Shown here one piece after another: positions 28,835 through 37,171 of a stretch of 64,000 nt of DNA. Made by a program: the position numbers and the translations under genes. Source of the DNA: an uncultured Desulfatitalea sp. GTDB taxonomy: Bacteria > Desulfobacterota > Desulfobacteria > Desulfobacterales > Desulfosarcinaceae. How positions within the stretch are numbered: position 1 is the first letter of the stretch; the number at the start of each line of letters is the position of its first letter. The stretch lies in the NCBI GenBank assembly GCA_937868765.1, contig CALMNL010000004.1, positions 124,001 through 188,000 on the forward strand, read 5' to 3'. The notes below the pieces were generated by a model. That model searched no databases and was not told the origin of the DNA. It saw nothing but the letters and a program-made list of their open reading frames with translations.

Positions 28835-29947
28835 TTAGTGAGCTTTAGCCATTAACCTTTTCTCCACCACGCAATGCAGCCCATGCCCTTCCCTGGCGGC
28901 TTTCATGCATAAATTGTCCGACAGGCAGGTCGCCGGCCGCAGATCTCCGGCCTGCCAGCGCTTGACCAGATGGGGTTCACGGATCAGCGGCCGGGACATG
29001 GAGAAGTAATCGGCCACCCCCTCGGCCAGCAATCGCTCGGCCAGCTGCGGCGATCGAATGCCGCCGACCAATATAATCGGAATGTTCAATGCGGCCTTGA
29101 ACTGTTTGGCGGCTGCGCGGAAATAGGCTTCCCGCGCTTCGGAATCGATCTTCACCCGGGAAGGACTCAGGGGCCCCGAAACCAGGGTGCCGCCGCTGAC
29201 TTCGATGGCATCCACGCCGGCCGCTTGCAGCATGCGCCCGATTTCCAGCGATGCTTCCAAACTCAGGCCGTCGTCCAGGGCGTCTTCGCAGTTGAGTTTG
29301 ACCAGCAGCGGATAGGCATCGCCCACCACTTTGCGCACGGCCGCCACCGTTTCCAAAAGCAGCCGGGCCCGCTTGGCCGGAGTACCGCCGTATTCATCCT
29401 CTCGTTTGTTGAAGACCGGCGAAAGGCTCTGGGAGAGCAGATAGCCGTGGGCCGCGTGCAGTTGAATCCCATCGAAGCCCGCCTCCCGGGCCCGGCGGGC
29501 TGCGGCGACAAAGGCCCCGGGCAATTGCCGCAGATCTGCGGCGGTGGCCAGCTGATACTCGCTCGGATCCTTGCCGGCGCTGGGCGAGAGGAACAGCGGC
29601 GGCTGGCCGGTGAGGTCCCGGCTGGTCAGGCGGCCGGCGTGGGCCAGCTGGGCCACGATCCTGCTGCCGTGGGCATGCGCCGCGGCCACCATGCGCGCCA
29701 GGGGGGCGACACACGCGTCCCGCTCGATGCCCAGTTGCCAGGGGGTGGCCTGACCCTGCCGGGTGACAAAGGCATGGCTGCCGATGATCAGCCCCACTTG
29801 CCCCTGGGCCAGATCGGAGACCAGGTGTTCCAGGCGTGTGGTGCATGTTCCATCGGCCTCCGCCAGTCCCTCCCAGGTGGCCGATCGCACGAAACGGTTC
29901 TTCAGCTCCAGACCCTTGAGGGTGGTCTTGTCGAAAAGCGCAGGCAT
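28835..29947 (-). CDS. Old Yellow Enzyme-family NADH:flavin oxidoreductase
   Basis: A 370-residue FMN-binding TIM barrel. FDKTTLKGLELKNRFVRSAT opens the barrel; LAHAGR and GFDGIQLHAAHGYLLSQSLSP carry the substrate-binding histidines, and VGGIRSPQLAERLLAEGVAD binds FMN phosphate. The C-terminal Fe-S and FAD domains of 2,4-dienoyl-CoA reductase are missing, so this is a short OYE form that reduces activated double bonds. It is the first gene of a six-gene leftward operon and probably lies next to its promoter. Confidence 0.9.
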   Translation of the reverse strand: MPALFDKTTLKGLELKNRFVRSATWEGLAEADGTCTTRLEHLVSDLAQGQVGLIIGSHAFVTRQGQATPWQLGIERDACVAPLARMVAAAHAHGSRIVAQLAHAGRLTSRDLTGQPPLFLSPSAGKDPSEYQLATAADLRQLPGAFVAAARRAREAGFDGIQLHAAHGYLLSQSLSPVFNKREDEYGGTPAKRARLLLETVAAVRKVVGDAYPLLVKLNCEDALDDGLSLEASLEIGRMLQAAGVDAIEVSGGTLVSGPLSPSRVKIDSEAREAYFRAAAKQFKAALNIPIILVGGIRSPQLAERLLAEGVADYFSMSRPLIREPHLVKRWQAGDLRPATCLSDNLCMKAAREGHGLHCVVEKRLMAKAH

Positions 29948-30058
29948 GGCGGACCTCTCTAATAGTTTATGGGGTTGTCCCTCTGGCCTTTCAGGCTACT
30001 ATGCCCCCCCGTATTTTTCAATGCTCAGATGAAAATTTTGTTCCGCATATCCGGTTTT

Positions 30059-30077
30059 TGTTCGATTATACAGAACA
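30059..30077. promoter_or_regulatory. Inverted repeat in the divergent control region
   Basis: TGTTC (30059-30063) and GAACA (30073-30077) form an inverted repeat with a nine-base AT-rich centre. It lies between the divergent OYE operon and the crotonase/TRAP genes, where a shared operator would be expected. The 29948-30223 region holds no gene that I can support. Confidence 0.35.
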
Positions 30078-30223
30078 TAAGGGCCTGTCTCGAAAGGCGC
30101 CGTATTGTCTCGCGATCCTGTTTCGGGTATGTGTGGTGCCTTGGCGCTTTGTTCGACCGCGGCCACCAGACATGGTGCGCGGCGGCGAGACTTGAAATCC
30201 TACATTATTAAAAAGGAGCAGCA

Positions 30224-31030
30224 ATGAGCGACCTGGTAACCATCCGCATCGAGAATCACGTGGCCGATGTCCGGCTCAATCGGCCCGACAAACTCAACGC
30301 CTTGAACCCGGAGATGTTTGAAGCCATCGTGGCGGCCGGCCTGCGCCTGGCCAAGGAGCCCGGCGTGCGGGTCGTGGTGCTCTCGGGCGAAGGCCGTGGC
30401 TTTTGCGCCGGCCTGGATTTCATGGGCTTTGCCCAGATGGGCCAAGGCCCCAAAGGGGCCATGAGCCTGCTGGAACGCCAAGAGGGCCAGATCGGCAACC
30501 GGGCCCAGATGCCGGGGATGGTCTGGAAGCAGTTGCCGGTGCCGGTGATCGCCGCCCTGCACGGCGTGGTCTTCGGCGGCGGCCTGCAGATCGCCCTGGG
30601 CGCCGACATCCGACTGGCCGCCCCCGATAGCCGCCTGTCGGTGATGGAAATGAAATGGGGCATCATTCCGGATATGTCCATCACCCAGACCCTGCGCGAC
30701 CTGGTGCGCCTGGACGTGGCCAAGGAACTTACCTTTTCAGGGCGCATCGTCGAGGCCGAGGAGGCGGCGCGGTTGGGACTGGTGACCCGGGTATGCGCCG
30801 ATCCCCTGGCCGAAGCCCGCAAGCTGGCCGCCGAGTACGCCGCCAAGAACCCCCACGCCATCGTGGCGGCCAAGCAGCTGCTGGAAAGCGCCTGGCACGG
30901 CACCGGCGCGGAAGGGTTGCGACTGGAGGAAAAGCTGCAGCGCACGCTCATCGGAACCCCCAACCAGGTCGAAGCCGTCATGGCCAATTTCGAAAAACGG
31001 CCACCACGGTTTCAGGATCGCGAGATCTGA
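30224..31030 (+). CDS. Enoyl-CoA hydratase/isomerase (crotonase) family protein
   Basis: A 268-residue crotonase. VRLNRPDKLNALNPEMFEAI and GEGRGFCAGLDF contain the first half of the oxyanion hole; VFGGGLQIALGADIRLAAP is the second. MEMKWGIIPDMS carries the acidic position used by isomerases and hydratases. Family members hydrate, isomerise or cleave acyl-CoA thioesters, so the reaction is uncertain. AAGGAGCAGC precedes the ATG. It is followed by a strong terminator and stands apart from the TRAP genes. Confidence 0.9.
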   Translation: MSDLVTIRIENHVADVRLNRPDKLNALNPEMFEAIVAAGLRLAKEPGVRVVVLSGEGRGFCAGLDFMGFAQMGQGPKGAMSLLERQEGQIGNRAQMPGMVWKQLPVPVIAALHGVVFGGGLQIALGADIRLAAPDSRLSVMEMKWGIIPDMSITQTLRDLVRLDVAKELTFSGRIVEAEEAARLGLVTRVCADPLAEARKLAAEYAAKNPHAIVAAKQLLESAWHGTGAEGLRLEEKLQRTLIGTPNQVEAVMANFEKRPPRFQDREI

Positions 31031-31062
31031 GCCGGACGGGCGTTCCCCCCTTTTTTCAGCCA

Positions 31063-31103
31063 GGCGGTCCGGCACCTTAGCATGCCGGGCCGCCTCTTTT
31101 TTT
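31063..31103 (+). terminator. Rho-independent terminator after the crotonase gene
   Basis: GGCGGTCCGGCA (31063-31074, starting at GG) pairs with TGCCGGGCCGCC (31083-31094) with a single mismatch, followed by TCTTTTTTT. It ends the transcript of the crotonase gene. Confidence 0.85.
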
Positions 31104-31436
31104 GATATCTGGCGCCCCCGCCAGTTTCCTACCACCGCCCAGCAATTATTGGCTCGAACATCGGCTGATCGCCATTCATCTAATAAATATCCAATATTCT
31201 TGAAAATCATCGCCACACCCCTTGAGAATTGGCAAGTGCTATACTAAGAGGGGCTTTGTCCCATAACAGCAAAAACAAGGGTTATGTTACACGGATTTGA
31301 TTTGTAACACCACCTTTTCACGACTTACCCCTCCTGGTGGGTGATCAGTGGGGGGTTCATTTAACGCGGGTCGCTGTGGTGAAGCCAATGGGGAATTTCC
31401 GCGCGATCCGAATAAACCGTTCAAGGAGTAAAGAAG
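31104..31436. other. Leader and control region of the TRAP operon
   Basis: No gene is seen. TGCTATACT at 31237-31245 reads as an extended -10 promoter element, though no good -35 is correctly spaced. CATAAC (31262-31267) and GTTATG (31281-31286) form one inverted repeat, and a second, perfect one follows at 31285-31309. AAGGAG at 31423-31428 is the ribosome site of dctP. Confidence 0.5.
31285..31309. promoter_or_regulatory. Palindromic operator candidate before dctP
   Basis: TGTTACA (31285-31291) and TGTAACA (31303-31309) are perfect inverted half-sites separated by 11 bases. Their position 40-64 bases downstream of the candidate -10 fits a repressor site, or an activator site for another promoter. 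The binding protein is unknown. Confidence 0.45.
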
Positions 31437-32447
31437 ATGATGAAGAAGATTGCATTGACGGTATTGTGCCTGGTGTGCGCGGCGGCTTTGCTGCCCATGG
31501 CGGCCCCTGCGGCCGAAGTCGAACTCAAGCTGGCCACCTGGGGACCTCCCAAACACTTCATTGCCGAGGCGAGAGCGCAATGGATCGAAGAGGTCAACAA
31601 GGCCCTGGCAGGTCGCTACAAAATCGTGGACTACCCCGGCGGACAGTTGTTCGGGCCCAAAGACATGCATCTGGCGGTGGCCAAGGGCCAGGTGGAACTC
31701 GGTCTCGTGCTTCAGCCCTCCATGCTGGCCATGGTCCCCATGCTGCAAGGGGTGTACCTGCCGTTCGCCTTCGACAACCTGGACCAGGTCAATCAGGCCT
31801 ACTCCGGAAAGACTCTCGAAATCATTGAAAAGGCCATGGAAAAGAAGAATCTGAAGCTGATCTACGTCAGCTATACCGATGGCGTCCAGCTTTTCAGCAA
31901 CAAGAAAAACATCGAAACAGTTGAAGATCTCAAAGGCTTGCGCATTCTATCGGCCAGCCCGATCTTCTCCGAAATCATGGTCAAGCTGGGGGCGGCCCCG
32001 GACACCTCGATTCCTTACACCGAGCAGTACATGGCGTTGCAGCGCAAGGTAGCCGACGCCATGGCGGCTTCCACGGTCGGCGGATATTTCGAAAAAACCC
32101 ACGAAGTGGCCCCCTACCTCACCAAGATGGACATGAGCTTTGCGACGATACTAGTGGTTGCCAACTTAAAGACATGGAAGAAGCTGCCCCAGGATGTCCA
32201 GGACACCATCATTACCCTCGGCCGCCAGAAGACGCCTGTCAGCCTGGCCATGGCCAAAGGCTGGGAGCAGAAATTCACCGGCGACATGGAAAAAGCCGGC
32301 GTCAAAATTACACGCATTCCCGATGCCGAACGCGATAAGATCAAACAGGTCAGCAAAGAAGTCTGGAACAATTGGGCCAAAAAGAACGGCAAAGATGCAG
32401 AAGAACTGCTCAATCTGAGCCTGCAGATCGTGACCGCCGCCAATTGA
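31437..32447 (+). CDS. dctP: TRAP transporter solute-binding protein (DctP family)
   Basis: A 336-residue periplasmic protein with a Sec signal peptide (MMKKIALTVLCLVCAAALLPMAAPAAE, cut after about residue 26). The mature protein begins VELKLATWGPPKHF; PGGQLFGPKDM and VEDLKGLRI are typical of DctP proteins, which bind organic acids and deliver them to the membrane permease. The ligand cannot be predicted without structure. AAGGAG eight bases before ATG 31437 supports the start. A hairpin separates it from the permease genes. Confidence 0.92.
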   Translation: MMKKIALTVLCLVCAAALLPMAAPAAEVELKLATWGPPKHFIAEARAQWIEEVNKALAGRYKIVDYPGGQLFGPKDMHLAVAKGQVELGLVLQPSMLAMVPMLQGVYLPFAFDNLDQVNQAYSGKTLEIIEKAMEKKNLKLIYVSYTDGVQLFSNKKNIETVEDLKGLRILSASPIFSEIMVKLGAAPDTSIPYTEQYMALQRKVADAMAASTVGGYFEKTHEVAPYLTKMDMSFATILVVANLKTWKKLPQDVQDTIITLGRQKTPVSLAMAKGWEQKFTGDMEKAGVKITRIPDAERDKIKQVSKEVWNNWAKKNGKDAEELLNLSLQIVTAAN

Positions 32448-32458
32448 TCTTAATTTTG

Positions 32459-32507
32459 AAGGTTCCTTGCCGTTGCAGATACGCTGACGATGGCAAGGAA
32501 CCTTTTT
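32459..32507 (+). terminator. Hairpin with T-run between dctP and dctQ
   Basis: AAGGTTCCTTGCC (32459-32471) pairs perfectly with GGCAAGGAACCTT (32492-32504), followed by further T residues. It looks like an attenuating terminator inside the operon. Such sites can let the binding protein be made in excess of the permease. Confidence 0.75.
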
Positions 32508-32547
32508 CGATGGAATCGCCGTTCCTGCATCGCGTACAGGAGAATTT

Positions 32548-33051
32548 ATGCACACGCCTCCCCGAAAACCCATGCTTCTTCGCTGGATCGACTCTGCCTG
32601 CGACGCCGGCGGGGTCGTCGCCGCCGTCTGCCTGGTGCTGGTGACACTCTTTATCTGCTATGATGTCTTCATGCGCTATTTCTTCAGCGCCCCTACGGTC
32701 TGGGTGCAGGAGATGAGCATCTACCTGTGCATCGCCATCGGCTATCTGGCCTGCGGCTATGCCTTGAAGAACGACAGCCACTTTTCCATTACCATTCTCG
32801 TGGATCACCTGACGCCCAAAAACCGTCGCCGGATGAAAATCTTCACTTGCCTGCTCGGCATCGCCTATGCGGCCGTCTTCGTGGTCAAGGGCATCGAGAA
32901 CACGAGGTTCTCCTATGAGATCGGCGATACCAGCACGGGCCTGATGGCCACTCCCCTGTGGATTCCATGGACGCTGGTACCCATCGGCGGATTGCTGCTG
33001 GGGCTTCAGTTTTTCAACAAGCTGGTTCAAGAGATACAGAATCGCAAATAG
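32548..33051 (+). CDS. dctQ: TRAP transporter small permease (DctQ family)
   Basis: A 167-residue membrane protein with four hydrophobic segments (starting at about residues 18, 55, 95 and 135). FICYDVFMRYFFSAPTVWVQEM is the typical DctQ signature. It pairs with the large permease to form the TRAP channel driven by a sodium or proton gradient. GGAGAATTT precedes the ATG. Confidence 0.9.
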   Translation: MHTPPRKPMLLRWIDSACDAGGVVAAVCLVLVTLFICYDVFMRYFFSAPTVWVQEMSIYLCIAIGYLACGYALKNDSHFSITILVDHLTPKNRRRMKIFTCLLGIAYAAVFVVKGIENTRFSYEIGDTSTGLMATPLWIPWTLVPIGGLLLGLQFFNKLVQEIQNRK

Positions 33052-33109
33052 GCCTGGACCGCGTGTTTTCTGACCGCTTGGATTCTCATCCAGAATTGAG
33101 GGTATTGAC

Positions 33110-34462
33110 ATGACGCTGTATGTGATCGGTTTTATGATATTGTTCCTGCTGGTGCTGGCCTCGGGAATTCCGGTGGGCTTCGGACTGGGCGTTCTGGCCT
33201 TCGGCATCTTGACGGCCTACCTGGGCTTCGACGCCGCCATGAGCACCGGCGTATCCAAGGCCTATGCGTCGCTGGATACCAGCACGCTGGTGGCCATTCC
33301 GCTGTTTATTCTGGCGGCGCAACTGATCGCCGAATCGGGTATGGGCAAGCGGCTTTTCGATGCCGCCCGCGCCTTTATGGGGCGCTTCAAATCCGGCCTG
33401 GGCCCGGCCACCGTGGTCAGCAGCGGCGTTTTTTCCGCCATGACCGGGTCGAGTTTCGTGGCCGCTTCCACCATGGGGCTGATCGCCATCCCCGAACTGC
33501 GCAAGGCCCGCTACTCCGACACCATCATCGCCGCCTCCATCTCCGCCGGCGGTTCGCTGGGCAGCGTCATTCCGCCCAGCCTGGTGATGATCATCTACGG
33601 GTATCTCACCGACGAATCGGTGGGCAAACTTTTCATGGCCGGCATGATCCCCGGCCTGGTCCTGATCTTTCTCTACTCCGTGGCGCTCTCGGCGACCACC
33701 AACATCAGCTTAGCGCGCAAGCGCAAAAAGGAGTTGCTGCAACAGGGGGTGCTGGCCGCGGGGGTAGCGGCGGATGCGGTGGCCGTTGCCGAGGAGGCGC
33801 CGCCCATGGGCAAGCTCACCGCCTTGAAGGAAGCCTTCTGGGGATTGATGGCACCGGCCATCATCCTGGTGGGCATCTATTTGGGAATCTTCACGGCCTC
33901 GGAAGCGGCCGCGGTGGCGGTGGTCTACTGCGCCGCCGTGGGTTTGTTTGTCTACCGCACCCTGACCCTGAAGAAATTGTGGGCCATCGTGATGTCGTCG
34001 GCCAACATCTCGGCCATGGTGGCCGGCGTGGTCATCGGCGGGTACGTATTGGGGTTCGCCGTGGTATTGGGAAGGGTGCCCCAGCAGATCCTGGAGCTGA
34101 TCGTGGCCCAGAACTTCTCTTCCACGACCCTTTTCATCATGGTCAACATCATTCTGTTCGTCATGGGCATGTTCCTGGAGAGCCTTTCGCTGATCTATCT
34201 GGCGATCCCGTTGCTCTACCCGGTGGTGCTGCACATGGGTTGGGACAATATCTGGTTCGCCGTGATCCTGCTGATCAATGTCAACCTGGGGCTGATCACG
34301 CCGCCCATGGGCGGGGTACTGTTCATCATTTCCCAGATCGGCGCCATCCCCATCAACACGGTCATCAAGGGCGCGCTGCTGCCCGTGGCGGTTCTGCTGG
34401 TCCTGCTCGCGTTGCTGCTGATCTTTCCACAAATGGCCACCTGGTTGCCGAGCATGATGTGA
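33110..34462 (+). CDS. dctM: TRAP transporter large permease (DctM family)
   Basis: A 450-residue permease with about 12 membrane segments. PVGFGLGVLAFG and FVAASTMGLIAIPELRK as well as GGSLGSVIPPSLVMIIYG are DctM signatures, and NVNLGLITPPMGGVLF comes from the second repeat. A soluble loop of about 40 residues around residues 205-245 is slightly unusual but lies in the known cytoplasmic loop position. It completes a dctPQM set. Confidence 0.92.
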   Translation: MTLYVIGFMILFLLVLASGIPVGFGLGVLAFGILTAYLGFDAAMSTGVSKAYASLDTSTLVAIPLFILAAQLIAESGMGKRLFDAARAFMGRFKSGLGPATVVSSGVFSAMTGSSFVAASTMGLIAIPELRKARYSDTIIAASISAGGSLGSVIPPSLVMIIYGYLTDESVGKLFMAGMIPGLVLIFLYSVALSATTNISLARKRKKELLQQGVLAAGVAADAVAVAEEAPPMGKLTALKEAFWGLMAPAIILVGIYLGIFTASEAAAVAVVYCAAVGLFVYRTLTLKKLWAIVMSSANISAMVAGVVIGGYVLGFAVVLGRVPQQILELIVAQNFSSTTLFIMVNIILFVMGMFLESLSLIYLAIPLLYPVVLHMGWDNIWFAVILLINVNLGLITPPMGGVLFIISQIGAIPINTVIKGALLPVAVLLVLLALLLIFPQMATWLPSMM

Positions 34463-34517
34463 TCAACAGGACCAGGCGTTTACGGCTTCTCGGTTCAAGG
34501 TATTTTGGGAGGGTAAA

Positions 34518-35042
34518 ATGGTTCATCAATTCAAACGAATTCTTTACACGACCGATCTTTCCGAAAGCTCGATCAAAGTCTTCGAACAGACGGTGGTGCT
34601 GGCTGCCCAGACAGGCGCCTCCATCGTCATGCTTCACGTCATCGAGGACGGTTCTTCGGGACAGCAGAACCGGCTGATCCACCTGGTGGATAAGACGGCT
34701 TACGAGAAGATCCGCCAGGAGAGCCGGGAGACGATCAAACATGTGCTCATCGGCAAGCAGCGCACCATCCCGCTGATCCAGGACGCTCTCAAGAAACTGT
34801 GCGATTCCACGTCCGAAAAGATCTGCGGTGCCGACAACCCGGTGGCCATCGACGGCATCGAAGTCAAGTACGGCAACGTGGCCGCAGCGGTTCTCGAGGT
34901 GTGCGAGGCGGCCCAGTGCGACCTGGTGGCCCTCGGCTACTACCAGAAAGGCTCGCTGCTCAAGGCCCTGATGGGCGGTCACGGCAAAAGCGTGATTCAG
35001 CAGAGCAAGACGCCGGTTTTCCTGGTACCCATAGAAGCTTAG
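34518..35042 (+). CDS. Universal stress protein (UspA family)
   Basis: A 174-residue Rossmann-like protein. FKRILYTTDLSESSIKVFEQ begins the fold and the end, GGHGKSVIQQSKTPVFLVP, fits the ATP-binding signature GxxGx(9)GS/T of Usp proteins. Usp genes commonly follow TRAP transporter genes and are thought to tune their activity. GGGAGGG precedes the ATG and the dctM stop is 55 bases away, so it is probably in the same transcript. Confidence 0.88.
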   Translation: MVHQFKRILYTTDLSESSIKVFEQTVVLAAQTGASIVMLHVIEDGSSGQQNRLIHLVDKTAYEKIRQESRETIKHVLIGKQRTIPLIQDALKKLCDSTSEKICGADNPVAIDGIEVKYGNVAAAVLEVCEAAQCDLVALGYYQKGSLLKALMGGHGKSVIQQSKTPVFLVPIEA

Positions 35043-35049
35043 CGGCACC

Positions 35050-35088
35050 GGCCGGTGGGCGCGGGAGCAGGCCCACCGGCCTTCCTTT
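35050..35088 (+). terminator. Rho-independent terminator after the UspA gene
   Basis: GGCCGGTGGGC (35050-35060) pairs perfectly with GCCCACCGGCC (35071-35081), followed by TTCCTTT. It ends the TRAP-usp transcript and sits before the convergent crotonase gene. Confidence 0.8.
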
Positions 35089-35123
35089 CAGAGCGGTTCT
35101 TTCCGGTGATCGATGGCACGCGC

Positions 35124-35891
35124 CTATTTCTTGCGGCGGGCGGCCAGTTCGGCCTGGAGCGCGTCGATGCGCCGGTGGTTGTCTTCCGAACCGATGTAGC
35201 TGCGGAAGAGCCATTCCTGCAGGCGCATGGCGCCGTCCAGATCCTGGTCCAGGATCATGTTCCCCAACTGCTTGGTCTCCTTGAGGCAGGTGCGGTCATA
35301 GGCCGCCATCTGCGTGGCGATGGCGTTCACCGACGAAAGCAGTTGGCCTTCGGCAAAGACCTTGCTCACGTATCCCATGCGCTCGGCCTCGTGGGCGTCG
35401 TAGATCCGGCCGGTCAGGGCCACCTCCTTGGCCCGTCCCAGGCCGATGATGCGCCAGAGCGGGTCCATGATAGGCGTCAAGGAGAGCGCAATCTCCCGCT
35501 GGCCGAACTTGGCCCGTTCGGAGGCGTAGCGGATGTCGCACATCAGGGTCAGGTCGAAGCCGCCGGCAATGGCCGGACCGCCCACGGCGCAGATGACCGG
35601 CTGGTGGCAGAAGAGAATGGCCCGGTAGGCCCGGTGAAACAGGGCGGTGTAGCTTTCGTTGGAGACCTTCTCCAGTTTGCGGATCTCGTTGAGATCGAAG
35701 CCGGCCGAAAAGTAGCGTTCGCCGCCGGTGAGCACGATCACGTGGACATCTTCGCGGCCGCTGAGTTCGGTGAACAACCCTTCGATCTCCACCAGGACCT
35801 CCGGTGACAGGCTGTTGCCCTTGTCCGGTCGATGAATGGTGACAGTGGCCACGTTGGATGCCACCGACAGCAGCAGATGTTTGGTTTCCAT
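35124..35891 (-). CDS. Enoyl-CoA hydratase/isomerase family protein (second copy)
   Basis: A 255-residue crotonase: TIHRPDKGNSLSPEVL, TGGERYFSAGFDLNEI and GGPAIAGGFDLTLMCDIR form the oxyanion hole halves. It differs clearly from the 30224 copy, so it is probably a paralogue with another acyl-CoA substrate. It lies 44 bases after the MerR-TetR regulator on the same strand and is probably under its control. Confidence 0.9.
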   Translation of the reverse strand: METKHLLLSVASNVATVTIHRPDKGNSLSPEVLVEIEGLFTELSGREDVHVIVLTGGERYFSAGFDLNEIRKLEKVSNESYTALFHRAYRAILFCHQPVICAVGGPAIAGGFDLTLMCDIRYASERAKFGQREIALSLTPIMDPLWRIIGLGRAKEVALTGRIYDAHEAERMGYVSKVFAEGQLLSSVNAIATQMAAYDRTCLKETKQLGNMILDQDLDGAMRLQEWLFRSYIGSEDNHRRIDALQAELAARRKK

Positions 35892-35935
35892 AAGCGATCT
35901 CCTTTGCGAATTTGGGATGGCCTGCCGTTTTCGAA

Positions 35936-36856
35936 CTACTCTTTTGCCGGTTCCCGGGATTTATAGAAAATATTGAACAGCTGCTTGCCTCTTTCAGTCA
36001 GAAAGGCGTTGTTGAGCATATCGCCGACGAAATACATCACGTCATCCAGGCTGTAGGTATCGTCCATGGAGGCCAGCTGAATGGCGACCTCGTCGATGGC
36101 CAGATTGAAATAGGCCAGCAGCACGGGATTGACCGGGCGCATGATGCCGTTTTTGATCGCTCCTTGAATCTCCTTGATCAGGTCGCCCATCATCTCCCGG
36201 TACAAGCGGGAAAGGCGGTCCTTGGCCCAGGGATCGCCGATGATGACCCCCGAGCGCAGCTGGTTGAGGATTTCGCCGATCTTGGGGTAATGGGCCTGAA
36301 AGGTGGTGAACATGATGATCGATCGTCTGGCCAGATCCTTTTCGCCCTTGAGGGCCTCCTGGATCTCCTTTTTGAAATTTCGGACCACATACTCGACTGT
36401 CTCGACGAAGAGCTCCCGCTTATCTTTGAAGTAACGGTAAAAGGTCGGAGAAGAGATGCCGATGGCCTTGGTGATGTCCCGGATATTGGTCAAGGAATAG
36501 CCGCGATGGGCATAGAGTTTGAGGGTGGCTTCGATAATTTTCTCTTTTTTCTTCCGCCCCCTGGTCCCGTTTTTGACAGCCCGGGCTTGACTCTCTTCCT
36601 GCACGGGCTTCACCAGCGAATAGCCCTCGCTCAACCGGTGTTTTATGAAATCGATGGGAATCCGGGATGTCTTGGCGCTTTTCAGGTAGTCGAGCTTGAT
36701 CCGCTGGATGGTTTCCAGTCGCTTGACGTGGCTTTGATCGTACGAGGCCATGGTCCGGCCTGATTTGGTGGGACGGTGCAACAGACCGGCATTCAGATAG
36801 TGATGGATGGTGGAACGCGGAATGCCGGTGATGGTTTCCAATTCGCTGATCTTCAT
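35936..36856 (-). CDS. MerR-TetR fusion transcriptional regulator
   Basis: A 306-residue protein with two DNA-binding domains. Residues 1-70 are MerR-like (MKISELETITGIPRSTIHHY, a winged helix). Residues 104-151 are a TetR helix-turn-helix (IIEATLKLYAHRGYSLTNIR followed by ISSPTFYRYFKDKRELF), then an all-helical ligand domain. A basic linker (RGRKKKEK) joins them. It starts at ATG 36854-36856. It probably represses itself and the divergent nitronate monooxygenase genes. Confidence 0.88.
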   Translation of the reverse strand: MKISELETITGIPRSTIHHYLNAGLLHRPTKSGRTMASYDQSHVKRLETIQRIKLDYLKSAKTSRIPIDFIKHRLSEGYSLVKPVQEESQARAVKNGTRGRKKKEKIIEATLKLYAHRGYSLTNIRDITKAIGISSPTFYRYFKDKRELFVETVEYVVRNFKKEIQEALKGEKDLARRSIIMFTTFQAHYPKIGEILNQLRSGVIIGDPWAKDRLSRLYREMMGDLIKEIQGAIKNGIMRPVNPVLLAYFNLAIDEVAIQLASMDDTYSLDDVMYFVGDMLNNAFLTERGKQLFNIFYKSREPAKE

Positions 36857-37171
36857 AAAACCTGTGGTCCCGCTATCAAGTGAAACTATAAAGTTATGCT
36901 ATAGAGCAAATTCATGGACGTTAAAAGGATAATCTTGTTTTCCAAGGAGTTGAATCGCGACACGGATTTTAACATGGTTTTTTCTGTTCTCATTATTTTC
37001 TTTAATTCAATTGGTTATGTCCTGTTTCAGCGTTAAAGGGCTTTCATCTTTCCATTTGACAAGCTTCTTCCTTTTGGGTCAAGAATAGAACTCACCTTAA
37101 CACAGCATAACGTATTTTGCCATCCAATAAACCGTCGCGGCGACGCGGGGTCACCCAAAGGAGAAGAATTC
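36857..37171. promoter_or_regulatory. Divergent control region, MerR-TetR gene and nitronate monooxygenase
   Basis: AT-rich region of 315 bases without a gene. TTGACA (37056-37061) with AAGAAT (37081-37086) is a candidate rightward promoter with a longish 19-base spacer. CTATA (36886-36890) and TATAG (36900-36904) flank a nine-base centre near the regulator's start and could be part of an operator. No clear repeat fits both domains of the fusion regulator. Confidence 0.35.

Noticed and set aside
27275-28855. 526-codon open frame on the + strand
   Set aside because: Antisense shadow of the ThDP enzyme gene, with no family motif.
29969-30211. Small + strand frame between the OYE and crotonase genes
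   Set aside because: No ribosome site and no homology; the region fits a control region.
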